Source of the DNA: Cyanobacteria bacterium UBA791
GTDB lineage: Bacteria; Cyanobacteriota; Vampirovibrionia; Gastranaerophilales; Gastranaerophilaceae
Length of the DNA stretch: 27,926 nt
Reading direction: 5' to 3'
Assembly: GCA_002297005.1 (NCBI GenBank)
Contig: DBIX01000047.1
Span: 1 to 27,926, forward strand
The notes under the pieces were generated by a model that worked only from the letters and a program-made list of their open reading frames with translations, was not told the DNA's origin and did not search any database. Below are positions 20,972 to 27,926 of the stretch, in pieces. Position 1 is the first letter of the stretch; every line of letters begins with the position of its first letter. Both the position numbers and the translations under genes were made by a program.

Positions 20972-21307
20972 ATGACAGAGATTAACAAATTAAACGGTGT
21001 GCAGAATGTACATACGCAAAAAATGAGTGAATTATCAAAAAAAGAAAAACCTCAAATTAACACATTTGAAATAAAAGATTTAAAGAATATGGCATCAGAA
21101 GCTTTAGGTCGTTCTCAAGTTACAGCACAAGTTGATAACCACGAAAACAATGTTTTATTTATGTTAAAACATCCTGATCAAGTAAAGCAAGCAAATGCAT
21201 TTTTTGATAACACTTATGAAACATTAAAAAACAGTAATGTTGAAGATGCTTACGAAAAAGCAACTCAATATACTGGTGCATTTAAAGACGAATTTTTAAG
21301 CAAATAG
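20972..21307 (+). CDS. Orphan 111-aa protein
   Basis: No family recognised. The 111-aa hydrophilic protein has a disordered N-terminus (MTEINKLNGVQNVHTQKMSELSKKEKPQ) and a helical C-terminal half (ALGRSQVTAQVDNHENNVLFMLKHPDQVKQANAFFDNTYETLKN). It has no signal peptide or membrane helix. ATG 20972 is preceded by CAGAGGA, while an in-frame ATG at 20939 has no ribosome-binding site and lies in an inverted repeat, so the shorter form is preferred. A clear terminator follows at 21350-21374. It is divergent from the kinase-like operon and may share its upstream elements. Confidence 0.75.
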   Translation: MTEINKLNGVQNVHTQKMSELSKKEKPQINTFEIKDLKNMASEALGRSQVTAQVDNHENNVLFMLKHPDQVKQANAFFDNTYETLKNSNVEDAYEKATQYTGAFKDEFLSK

Positions 21308-21349
21308 TAAGACAAAATTAAAAGATTAAAACTAGCCGAAATAGATATT

Positions 21350-21374
21350 AGCTCTGAATAGCAGAGCTTTTTTA
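21350..21374 (+). terminator. Rho-independent terminator
   Basis: Stem AGCTCTG / CAGAGCT with loop AATAG and a TTTTTTA tail, about 40 bases after the orphan gene at 20972-21307. Confidence 0.88.
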
Positions 21375-21397
21375 GTGCCAAAAAATATGGCTATTTA

Positions 21398-21436
21398 TTA
21401 AGTTATGTTAAGTTAGAATTAACAGAGTATATACTC
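21398..21436 (+). promoter_or_regulatory. Tandem TTAAGTT motif, copy 2, plus GAGTATATACTC palindrome
   Basis: TTAAGTTATGTTAAGTTA at 21398-21415 has units 10 bp apart, as in copy 1 at 20879. A perfect 12-bp palindrome GAGTATATACTC follows at 21425-21436. Both lie upstream of the sigma-factor -35 box (21462), so they are candidate control sites. Confidence 0.5.
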
Positions 21437-21461
21437 AACTTTACAATTCTTCATATAAGGG

Positions 21462-21490
21462 TTGAAATTTTATGTCAAACATGATATATT
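21462..21490 (+). promoter_or_regulatory. Sigma-factor gene promoter
   Basis: TTGAAA (21462-21467), a 17-base spacer, then TATATT (21485-21490) preceded by TGA, giving an extended -10 (TGnTATATT). It is one of the strongest promoters in the window. Predicted start near 21497, about 195 bases before the ATG. Confidence 0.75.
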
Positions 21491-21496
21491 AAGTAT

Positions 21497-21691
21497 ATAC
21501 AGTTTTGAATGTGATTAAAACTTAATAAAAGTTCACATTAATTTCCACCCCAATACCGTTTAACATTGACTAACACAAAACCAGAGATGATTTCGTGACG
21601 GTTGACTTTTGTCTGCCGAAACTACCCCTCTCTAGGTCTACTTTCTAATGCTATTTTTACCTACCACACCAGATTATAAGGAGTTTAACCT
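21497..21691 (+). promoter_or_regulatory. Long C-rich 5' leader of the sigma-factor mRNA
   Basis: The predicted 195-base leader contains no gene. A hairpin pairs AATGTGA (21508-21514) with TCACATT (21533-21539), with an inner ACTT/AAGT stem. ACCGT (21555-21559) can pair with ACGGT (21598-21602). The part from about 21543 to 21675 is clearly richer in C and G than other intergenic DNA here. It ends in ATAAGGAG, a good ribosome-binding site, 8 bases before ATG. I recognise no known riboswitch or ncRNA. Confidence 0.5.
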
Positions 21692-22582
21692 ATGTACCAA
21701 TGCCCTACTTCTCAAGAAAACTTTACTAACCCTGCAAAATGTTCTTTAGTTGAACCAGATTTCAATTTATCTTCTTACATTAGACAAATTTCTTCTTATC
21801 CAGCTTTATCAATGTCTGAAGAAAGAGCTTTAGCTCAAAAAGCTCAAGACGGTGATGTTGAAGCTAAAAAACAATTAGTTCAATCTAACTTAAAATTAGT
21901 TATTACTATTGCTAGAAAATCAATTCACATGTCTAATTTACCAATGGTTGACCTAATTCAAGAAGGCAACTTAGGTCTTATGATTGCTGTTGAAAAATTC
22001 AACTGGAAATTAGGTTACAAATTTGCAACTTACGCTTCTTGGTGGATTAAACAATCTATGTTCAAAGCTATTTCTGAACAATCTCATTGCATGAGAATCC
22101 CTGTATATATTCAAGAAACATTATCAAAATTCTCAAAAGTTAAATCAGAAATGGAAAGACAATACAACTGCCAAGTTAAAACTGATGATGTAGCTAAAAA
22201 AATGAATATTTCTTTAGACAAAATCAATTCATATCTATCAGCTTACAACAAACCTGTTTCTATTGAAGGTGGTTTTGAAAGCAACGACGGTAGCGACTTA
22301 TTAATCGCTGACATTTTAGAAGATGAAAAAGCAAATGTTTACGCAAATGCTGAATATGAAAACTTAAAAAATGATATTGAAATTGTTGTTTCAACATTAA
22401 AAGAAAGAGAACAAGATGTTGTTAAAATGCGTTATGGCTTAGACAATTTTGCTAAAAAAACTTTAGAAGAAATTGGAAATATGTATGGCGTAACAAAAGA
22501 ATGCATTAGACAAACTGAATTAAGAGCATTGAAAAAAATGAGATTAAATGCGGCTGACACATTAGTAAATTATTTACAATAA
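21692..22582 (+). CDS. RpoD/SigA-type RNA polymerase sigma-70 factor
   Basis: A 296-aa sigma-70 protein without region 1.1. Region 1.2 is at about 25-60 (SSYIRQISSYPALSMSEERALAQKAQDGD). Region 2 is at 63-135, with the core-binding MVDLIQEGNLGLMIAVEKF and the -10-reading FATYASWWIKQSM (111-123). Region 3 is at 136-215, and region 4 follows with TLKEREQDVVKMRYGL and the -35-reading helix LEEIGNMYGVTKECIRQTELRAL. The size suggests a group 2 sigma or a compact primary sigma, as in cyanobacterial relatives. The N-terminal 24 residues are unusual (two Cys, MYQCPTSQEN). It is preceded by a strong promoter and long leader, so its own expression looks tightly controlled. I leave the symbol open. Confidence 0.92.
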   Translation: MYQCPTSQENFTNPAKCSLVEPDFNLSSYIRQISSYPALSMSEERALAQKAQDGDVEAKKQLVQSNLKLVITIARKSIHMSNLPMVDLIQEGNLGLMIAVEKFNWKLGYKFATYASWWIKQSMFKAISEQSHCMRIPVYIQETLSKFSKVKSEMERQYNCQVKTDDVAKKMNISLDKINSYLSAYNKPVSIEGGFESNDGSDLLIADILEDEKANVYANAEYENLKNDIEIVVSTLKEREQDVVKMRYGLDNFAKKTLEEIGNMYGVTKECIRQTELRALKKMRLNAADTLVNYLQ

Positions 22583-22606
22583 TTATCAAAAAAATATTAC
22601 TTTTCA

Positions 22607-22615
22607 TGTTATCAT
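22607..22615 (+). promoter_or_regulatory. Extended -10 promoter of the lysA operon
   Basis: TGTTATCAT (TGn plus TATCAT at 22610-22615) ends seven bases before the lysA ATG at 22623. No Shine-Dalgarno sequence is present between them, so a leaderless mRNA is likely. Confidence 0.5.
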
Positions 22616-22622
22616 TGATAAT

Positions 22623-23960
22623 ATGAAGAACACGGCTAACCAACACTTACAACCAAAAACAACAAAAATAAATAATGAAAACCATCTAGAAATTGGTGGT
22701 TGTGATTTAGTAAATCTGGCGAAAGAGTATAAAACACCTTTATATATCGTTGACGAGGAAACTTTAAGAAGTATATGTAAAGATTACAAAAGAGCTTTTG
22801 ACTCATACGAGAATACGGTACAGTTCTTGTATGCTTCGAAAGCTCTTTGTACTAAAGCTATTTTTAAAATCATTTCATCTGAAGGTTTCGGTTGTGATGT
22901 TGTTTCAGAGGGTGAATTATATACAGCACTTTCTGCTGGTATGAAACCTGAAAATATTCTATTTAACGGTAATAACAAGTCTTATGAAGAACTTGAATAT
23001 GCTGTAAAATCAGATATGGGAAGATTTTCTGTTGATAATTTCTTAGAATTATCAAACTTAAATGAAATTGCAGAAAAAGAAAATAAAATTGTAAATATAT
23101 TTATTAGAATTACTCCGGGGATTGATTGTTGGACTCATGATTACATCAAAACTGGTAAAATTGATTCAAAATTTGGTTTTAATATGTCACAAATTGATGA
23201 AGTTATCGAACTTCTTCAAAACAAATACAAAAATCTTAAATTAAGAGGTTTGCATGCACATATTGGTTCTCAAATTTTTGAAACAGAATGTTTTAAAGAT
23301 GAAGTAGAAATTTTAATAAAAGAGTATGCAAGATTAAGAGAAAAATATTCACTTGAATTTGATGAAATGAATATAGGTGGTGGCTATGGTATTAAATATA
23401 CAGAAGAAGATGCTCCATTATCAATTTATGATTTAGGTGAAGTTGTAATTTCTGCAATAAACGAAAATTGTGAAAAATATAATATTAAAAAACCAAAATT
23501 ATATTTAGAACCAGGAAGAAGTACAATTTGCACTTCTGGTGTAACAATTTACAAAATCGGAAATATAAAACATATTCCAAACGTAAGAACTTATGTAGCA
23601 GTAGATGGTGGGATGACGGACAATATTAGACCTGCTTTGTATGGTGCAAAATATTCTGCTGTTCTTGCAAACAAAATGAACTCAGAAGAAGAACTTAAAA
23701 AAGTTAGAGTTGTTGGCAAACTTTGTGAATCAGGCGATATTTTAATTGACGAAATTGAATTGCCAAATCCTCAAAAAGATGATATTTTATGTGTTTTCAA
23801 TACAGGTGCATATAATTATTCAATGTCTAGTAACTATAACAGGGTGAAAAAACCTGCCATGATACTTGTAAATAATTCTCAATCTGATATTATAGTAAAG
23901 AGAGAAACTTTTGAAGATTTAACTCGTAACGACATTATACCAAGAAGGTTTGAAGACTAA
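22623..23960 (+). CDS. lysA: Diaminopimelate decarboxylase
   Basis: PLP-dependent fold-III decarboxylase that converts meso-diaminopimelate to lysine. The 445-aa product is normal in length. The PLP lysine is K73 in FLYASKALCTKAI. GLHAHIGSQIFE, the phosphate-binding GGGYGIKY, YLEPGRS, the active-site GKLCESGDIL (Cys near residue 367) and GAYNYSMSSNYN are all present. The first 22 residues extend beyond the core. It opens an operon: its TAA overlaps the cdaA ATG by one base (TAATG). Start at ATG 22623 lacks a ribosome-binding site but fits the leaderless pattern. Confidence 0.96.
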   Translation: MKNTANQHLQPKTTKINNENHLEIGGCDLVNLAKEYKTPLYIVDEETLRSICKDYKRAFDSYENTVQFLYASKALCTKAIFKIISSEGFGCDVVSEGELYTALSAGMKPENILFNGNNKSYEELEYAVKSDMGRFSVDNFLELSNLNEIAEKENKIVNIFIRITPGIDCWTHDYIKTGKIDSKFGFNMSQIDEVIELLQNKYKNLKLRGLHAHIGSQIFETECFKDEVEILIKEYARLREKYSLEFDEMNIGGGYGIKYTEEDAPLSIYDLGEVVISAINENCEKYNIKKPKLYLEPGRSTICTSGVTIYKIGNIKHIPNVRTYVAVDGGMTDNIRPALYGAKYSAVLANKMNSEEELKKVRVVGKLCESGDILIDEIELPNPQKDDILCVFNTGAYNYSMSSNYNRVKKPAMILVNNSQSDIIVKRETFEDLTRNDIIPRRFED

Positions 23961-24865
23961 TGATAGACGCTCTTTTCGATACTTTTAATTCTCAAGTGCC
24001 AAAGTTGGATTTATCTTTTAACCTGCTTAATATTTCTGAAATTTTAATTATAAGTATTGTCGTTTTTGCGTTTTATAAAAAATTTATTAAAAATACTCAA
24101 GCTGAAAAACTTGTAAAAGGACTTTTGTTTTTAGCTTTTGGGTGGATTTTAGCAGAGGTTTTAATTAGAGTTGATTTAATAATTCTTGGTGTTTTCTTAA
24201 AATCACTTATTACTCTTATTTCCTTGAGTTTAATCGTAATCTTTCAACCGGAATTGCGTAGATTTTTGAGTTATTTGGGTCAAGTTGATTTTATGAATAA
24301 ATCCTTTTGGGATAATTCTCATCACCAAGAAGCTACGGTTGATATTGTTAAAGAAATTATTGAAACAGTTAAATATCTTTCAAAAACAAGAACAGGGGCA
24401 TTGATTGTATTTCAAAATGAAATTGATGCTTACACAACTTCTGATGTTGGAACAACCTTAAATGCCGATATTTCAACTGAATTGTTATTAACAATTTTCC
24501 ATATCAACACTCCATTACACGATGGTGCAGTTGTTATTAAAGGTAATAAAATTATTGCAGCTGGTGTGCTTTTGCCACTAACTGAAGATCCAAAATTAAG
24601 TTGGAAATATGGAACTCGTCATAGAGCAGCAATTGGTATGAGTGAAGTTTCTGATAGTGCTTGTCTTGTTGTTTCTGAAGAAACTGGAGACGTTTCAGTT
24701 TGTCTTGACGGAACTCTTAAAAAATACGAAGATTTAACTACTCTAAAAACTGATTTAGAAAAGATTTTAGGTGTTAAAGAAGAAACTGAAGAAGACAAGA
24801 AAACAATTTTTAAAATTAACAATGTAATTACAGTTAAAAAATCAAATAAACATAGTCACAACTAA
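23960..24865 (+). CDS. cdaA: Membrane-bound diadenylate cyclase CdaA
   Basis: Makes cyclic di-AMP from two ATP. The 301-aa product begins with three transmembrane helices (about 25-42, 52-70 and 73-96, followed by FQPELRRFLSYLG), the CdaA/DacA layout. The DAC domain (about 125-245) has TRTGALIVF, the catalytic DGA at 188-190 (PLHDGAVVI) and the ATP-binding RHR at 220-222 (GTRHRAAIG). It is coupled to lysA by a one-base overlap and followed after 18 bases by a yitT-family gene. The usual partner cdaR (ybbR) and glmM are not here. c-di-AMP commonly controls potassium, osmolyte and cell-wall homeostasis. Confidence 0.95.
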   Translation: MIDALFDTFNSQVPKLDLSFNLLNISEILIISIVVFAFYKKFIKNTQAEKLVKGLLFLAFGWILAEVLIRVDLIILGVFLKSLITLISLSLIVIFQPELRRFLSYLGQVDFMNKSFWDNSHHQEATVDIVKEIIETVKYLSKTRTGALIVFQNEIDAYTTSDVGTTLNADISTELLLTIFHINTPLHDGAVVIKGNKIIAAGVLLPLTEDPKLSWKYGTRHRAAIGMSEVSDSACLVVSEETGDVSVCLDGTLKKYEDLTTLKTDLEKILGVKEETEEDKKTIFKINNVITVKKSNKHSHN

Positions 24866-24883
24866 ACTTGAAAGAATAAAAGA

Positions 24884-25762
24884 ATGATAGCAATGAAAAA
24901 ACCTGAAAAAAAACAATTATCGTTAGCACAAAAGATTAAGTTTTATATTGCCAAATTCTTTTTCGTCACATTAGGTGCGTTAATTGCAGCTTTTGCTTTA
25001 GAGGGTTTTTTAATACCAAATGATATTATTGACGGTGGTATTATCGGTATTTCAATGATGGTAAGTTATATAACTAAGTTTAACTTAGGTTTGATTATCG
25101 TTTTATTCAATTTACCATTTTTATTCTTAGCCTTTAAGAAAATGGGCAAAATGTTCGTATTTACTGTACTTTTTGGTGTATCAATGTTAGGTATTTTTGT
25201 AAACCTTATACATAATACACAAGTTACAGAATCTGATTTATTAGCAACAGTTTTTGGTGGTATTATTTTAGGTTTTGGGGTTGGTCTTATTCTTCGTAAT
25301 GACGGTGCTCTTGACGGTACAGAAATTCTTTCTATTAGACTTGCTAAAAAATTCGGTTTTTCTGTTGGCGAAATAATCATGTTCTTTAATTTCTTTATTT
25401 ATTCGGCAGCAGGATTTTTATATGGTTGGGATAGTGCAATGTATTCTATCTTAACTTACTTTATTGCTTATCGAGTTATTGATATTGTCCTTGAGGGTTT
25501 AAACAGTTCAAAATCAATATACATTGTCACAAATTTTGCCAAAGAAATTGGTGATTCTATTATAAAAGAATTGAATATAAGTGTTACTTATATGAAAGGT
25601 AAAGGCGGATATTCAGGAAAGGAACAAACAATTATTTATTGCGTAGTTTCTCGTCTTGAGGTCGCTAAAATTAAGACTCTTATTAGAGAAAATGACCCGA
25701 CTGCATTCTATTTTATACAAGATGTTCACGAGGTTGAGGGTATTCGTGTTAAGAAGAAATAA
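24884..25762 (+). CDS. YitT family membrane protein (DUF161-DUF2179)
   Basis: A 292-aa protein with five to six membrane helices in residues about 20-195 (FFVTLGALIAAFALEGFLIP, LGLIIVLFNLPFLFLAF, MFVFTVLFGVSMLGIFV, FGGIILGFGVGLIL, IIMFFNFFIYSAAGFLYGW, YSILTYFIAYRVIDIVL). It ends in a soluble DUF2179 domain (about 208-290, KSIYIVTNFAKEIGDSIIKELN...GGYSGKEQTIIYCVVSRLEVAKIKTLI). DGALDGTEIL is the family motif. Function is unproven for the family. Third gene of the lysA-cdaA operon. ATG 24884 and ATG 24893 are both possible; the ribosome-binding site is weak for each. Confidence 0.92.
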   Translation: MIAMKKPEKKQLSLAQKIKFYIAKFFFVTLGALIAAFALEGFLIPNDIIDGGIIGISMMVSYITKFNLGLIIVLFNLPFLFLAFKKMGKMFVFTVLFGVSMLGIFVNLIHNTQVTESDLLATVFGGIILGFGVGLILRNDGALDGTEILSIRLAKKFGFSVGEIIMFFNFFIYSAAGFLYGWDSAMYSILTYFIAYRVIDIVLEGLNSSKSIYIVTNFAKEIGDSIIKELNISVTYMKGKGGYSGKEQTIIYCVVSRLEVAKIKTLIRENDPTAFYFIQDVHEVEGIRVKKK

Positions 25763-25784
25763 CAACTAGACAATTTTTTCTTAT

Positions 25785-25793
25785 TGTTATAAT
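25785..25793 (+). promoter_or_regulatory. Extended -10 promoter before the 118-aa gene
   Basis: TGTTATAAT (hexamer 25788-25793) with no clear -35. Predicted start near 25800, giving a 35-base leader with AAAGGA before ATG 25835. Confidence 0.6.
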
Positions 25794-25834
25794 ATTAAAA
25801 ATATAATAAAAAAAGGAATTTAAAGGATTTATCT

Positions 25835-26191
25835 ATGGCAACAGCAGGAAAACATTCAGATACTATACCTATAGAGGTTTGCATTTTAACAGCAGATCAC
25901 GATATTAAAGGAACAGTACACGTTTCAAAATATACTAATACAAATCGTGAATTAACAGATTTGTTGAACGATAGAGAACGTCGTTTCTTGGCTGTAACTA
26001 ATGCAGAAATTTATTCAAGAAATTCTACTCAAGCTCCTCGTAGATATAATTTCTTAGAAATTCACATGGATTATGTTTTAATGGTTCATCCATCTGCTCA
26101 AGCAGTATTTAAAGAATCTGCAAAAGCTCAGGATGATATTCAAAGATTTAGAGATTTGAGAATGAAATTAAACCAAACTAAACCTTTCTAG
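25835..26191 (+). CDS. Small conserved protein of unknown function
   Basis: A 118-aa protein whose layout I recognise from short conserved hypothetical proteins: IEVCILTADHDIKGTVHVSKYTNTNRELTDLLND...RRFLAVTNAEIYS...FLEIHMDYVLMVHP. That is, a beta-strand core with an R-E/L-x-D-LLN motif, found in cyanobacteria and other phyla; DUF6812 is a possible match I cannot confirm. It ends in a basic helix (about 87-118). There is no signal peptide or membrane segment. AAAGGA lies about nine bases before ATG. Its stop codon lies within the loop of the terminator at 26175-26205. Function unknown. Confidence 0.8.
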   Translation: MATAGKHSDTIPIEVCILTADHDIKGTVHVSKYTNTNRELTDLLNDRERRFLAVTNAEIYSRNSTQAPRRYNFLEIHMDYVLMVHPSAQAVFKESAKAQDDIQRFRDLRMKLNQTKPF

Positions 26192-26205
26192 GTTTAGTTT
26201 TTTTG
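26175..26205 (+). terminator. Terminator overlapping the end of the 118-aa gene
   Basis: Stem AAACTAAACC (26175-26184) / GGTTTAGTTT (26191-26200), loop TTTCTA, then a T-run. The stop codon TAG (26189-26191) spans loop and stem, so a ribosome at the stop would block the hairpin. This could make read-through into serA depend on translation. Confidence 0.8.
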
Positions 26206-26235
26206 TTTTTTATATATTTATGAAAGGGGATTATT

Positions 26236-27819
26236 TTGAAAGTTTTAGTAACAGACAAAATTAATGATATTGCGTGCAAAATTATAGAAGATGCAGCAGA
26301 AGTAGTTGTAATGCCAACTCAAACAGAAGATGAGTTAGTAAAAATTATTGGCGAATATGATGCTTTAATGGTTAGAAGCCAAACAAAAGTTACAGCAAAA
26401 ATTATTGAAGCTGCAAAAAATATGAAAATTATTGGTAGAGCTGGTGTTGGTGTTGATAACATCGACGTTAATGCTGCTACACAAAAAGGTATTATTGTTG
26501 TAAATTCCCCTGATGGAAACACAACTGCAGCTGCTGAACATACATTAGCTTTAATGATGTCTATGATGAGAAATATTCCTGCTGCTTGTAAATCAACAAG
26601 AGAGGGTAAATGGGAACGTTCTAAATTTACTGGTACAGAAGTTCAAGGTAAAACTCTTGGCGTTATCGGGTTTGGTAAAATTGGTTCTTATGTTTCTAAA
26701 GTTGCACTTGCTATGGGCATGAAAGTTTATGTTTATGACCCATTTGCTACTGAAGAATATGTTAAATCTATGGGTGCAGACTATGTTAAAGATTTAAACA
26801 ATTTCTGGGGCTTATTTGATGTTTTAACAGTTCATGTTCCAAAAACTCCTGAAACACTTAATTTGGTAAACGCAGAAACAATTGCAAAAATGAAAGACGG
26901 TGTTAAACTTATTAACTGTGCAAGAGGTGGAATTATCAACGAAAACGATTTAAAAGAGGCTTTAGAAAGTGGAAAAGTTTCATCTTGTGCTATTGATGTA
27001 TACGTTGACGAACCTGAAATTACAAAATGTCCACTTTTAGGTGTTGAAAAAAATATCGTGCTAACACCTCACTTAGGAGCAAGTACTTCAGAAGCTCAAA
27101 TTAACGTTGCAGTTGATGTTGCAAACCAAATTAGAGATGTATTAAAAGGTGGTTCAGCTCTTCATGCTGTAAATATTCCGTCTTTAAAACCTGAAAAATT
27201 AGAACCCGTTAAGGATTATATGGAATTGGCTTCACAAGTTGGTTCTATTGCTCAACAAATTTCTACTGACAATATGAAAGCTTTAGAGATTTCTTTCAAA
27301 GGTAATTTAGCAGATTTAGATACTGCACCTCTTGAAACAGCTATTTTGAAAGGTATTTTTGGTTCATACTTACAAGATGTAAATTTCGTAAATGCACCAA
27401 TTATTGCTAAAAATAGAGGTATTAATGTTACTACTTCTAAATCTTCTAAATCAGGTGATTATACTGGAACAATCACAGTTAAAATGATTACAGAGTCAGG
27501 AGATACTGTTGTTTCAGGTGCTTTGATTGCAAAAGATATTAGACGTATTGTTAAAATTAATGACTACAATACAAGTGTTGAACCTGAAAAACATCTTTTA
27601 CTTGTACAACACGATAATAAACCATCAATGGTTGCTCAAGTTGCAAATGTAATCGGTGGTGACAATATTAATATCGAATCAATGTTAGTTTCACCAAGTT
27701 CTAAAAATAAAAATCTTTCAATTATGATTATTGGTACAGATAAAAATGTAAAACCTGAATCATTAGAAAAGATTACATCTATTGACGGCGTACAAGAGGC
27801 TAAATTCGTACATCTATAA
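26236..27819 (+). CDS. serA: D-3-phosphoglycerate dehydrogenase
   Basis: First step of serine synthesis, NAD-dependent oxidation of 3-phosphoglycerate. The 527-aa product is the long form, with the substrate/NAD domains, an intervening ASB domain (about 320-445) and a C-terminal ACT domain (about 453-527, HLLLVQHDNKPSMVAQVANVIG) that usually binds serine for feedback. Motifs: GRAGVGVDNIDV, the Rossmann motif GVIGFGKIGSYV (about 141-152), NCARGGIINE with the catalytic Arg near 231, and LTPHLGAST with the catalytic His near 279. The start is TTG 26236 with AAAGGGGA six bases upstream; no in-frame ATG fits and MKVLVTDKI is the usual N-terminus. It follows the 118-aa gene after 44 bases. Confidence 0.96.
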   Translation: MKVLVTDKINDIACKIIEDAAEVVVMPTQTEDELVKIIGEYDALMVRSQTKVTAKIIEAAKNMKIIGRAGVGVDNIDVNAATQKGIIVVNSPDGNTTAAAEHTLALMMSMMRNIPAACKSTREGKWERSKFTGTEVQGKTLGVIGFGKIGSYVSKVALAMGMKVYVYDPFATEEYVKSMGADYVKDLNNFWGLFDVLTVHVPKTPETLNLVNAETIAKMKDGVKLINCARGGIINENDLKEALESGKVSSCAIDVYVDEPEITKCPLLGVEKNIVLTPHLGASTSEAQINVAVDVANQIRDVLKGGSALHAVNIPSLKPEKLEPVKDYMELASQVGSIAQQISTDNMKALEISFKGNLADLDTAPLETAILKGIFGSYLQDVNFVNAPIIAKNRGINVTTSKSSKSGDYTGTITVKMITESGDTVVSGALIAKDIRRIVKINDYNTSVEPEKHLLLVQHDNKPSMVAQVANVIGGDNINIESMLVSPSSKNKNLSIMIIGTDKNVKPESLEKITSIDGVQEAKFVHL

Positions 27820-27848
27820 GATAAAATATATTTAAAATATTTTAAATT

Positions 27849-27907
27849 TATGCCCAGTTTCAAGATATTGAAATTGGGCATAAAAATAGGCTCTTTCGAG
27901 CCTTTTG
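27849..27907 (+). terminator. Tandem hairpins after serA
   Basis: First hairpin: a 15-bp stem 27849-27863 / 27868-27882 (TATGCCCAGTTTCAA paired with its complement, one G-U, loop GATA). Second hairpin: AGGCTC / GAGCCT with loop TTTC at 27888-27903 and a TTTT tail, a standard terminator. The first may be a back-up or 3'-end stabiliser. Confidence 0.75.
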
Positions 27908-27926
27908 TAATCAAATACCTTTTCCT

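Noticed and set aside
21497..21691. Known riboswitch or tRNA/ncRNA in the sigma-factor leader
   Set aside because: No consensus of a known riboswitch, T-box, tRNA or RNase P RNA could be recognised by eye.
25066..25380. 104-codon antisense open frame within yitT
   Set aside because: A shadow of a well-supported membrane protein gene; no ribosome-binding site or family resemblance.
27636..27914. 92-codon antisense open frame over the serA 3' end
   Set aside because: It covers the ACT-domain coding region and the terminators; composition is typical of a shadow frame.

Overview
The window reads as chromosomal DNA of a low-GC, diderm, probably gut-associated bacterium. The best fit is a non-photosynthetic relative of cyanobacteria (Melainabacteria/Vampirovibrionia, Gastranaerophilales-like). 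This placement is an inference from three things: very AT-rich DNA with the standard code; an AsmA/TamB-like protein and LPS-type glycosyltransferases (outer membrane) beside genes common in Firmicutes (CdaA, YitT, an MsmX/UgpC-type ATPase); and a small orphan protein starting with an NPNFGAK-type N-terminus. No rRNA or marker gene settles it.

Layout. 1-1540: recF, convergent with a small glutaredoxin. 1541-4927: an accessory island that holds every dispersed palindromic repeat I found, a short GIY-YIG nuclease gene bracketed by inverted copies of one repeat, an orphan 147-aa protein and an M49-like zinc peptidase. 4928-7090: proC, then rpmH-rnpA with an unknown gene where yidD/yidC often lie, then rpsU. 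7153-11037: surface-glycan genes (GT11 fucosyltransferase-like, hexapeptide acyltransferase, GT2, a GT-B-like enzyme) with a small XRE regulator. 11112-17312: tsaD and a 1250-aa AsmA-like protein run leftward and obgE runs rightward from one palindromic promoter. 17366-18548: a small Gly-rich orphan and fabI. 18624-20835: an ABC ATPase translationally coupled to a histidine-kinase-like protein that has lost its phospho-accepting histidine. 20972-22582: an orphan small protein and an RpoD-type sigma factor behind a long, unusually C-rich leader. 22623-25762: lysA-cdaA-yitT operon (diaminopimelate, c-di-AMP, membrane protein). 25835-27819: a small conserved protein and serA.

Main points for a second look: (1) the nuclease gene between inverted hairpin repeats, with a gene-less inverted pair of the same family 2.8 kb away, looks like an autonomous/non-autonomous pair of a REPtron-like element built on GIY-YIG rather than a Y1 transposase; (2) the degenerate histidine kinase; (3) a recurrent promoter design with the -10 box six or seven bases before ATG, predicting leaderless mRNAs and correcting several starts; (4) a tandem TTAAGTT motif shared by the kinase/small-protein and sigma-factor upstream regions; (5) scattered remains of the classical rpmH-rnpA...recF neighbourhood without dnaA/dnaN. 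Most of the rest is ordinary housekeeping.
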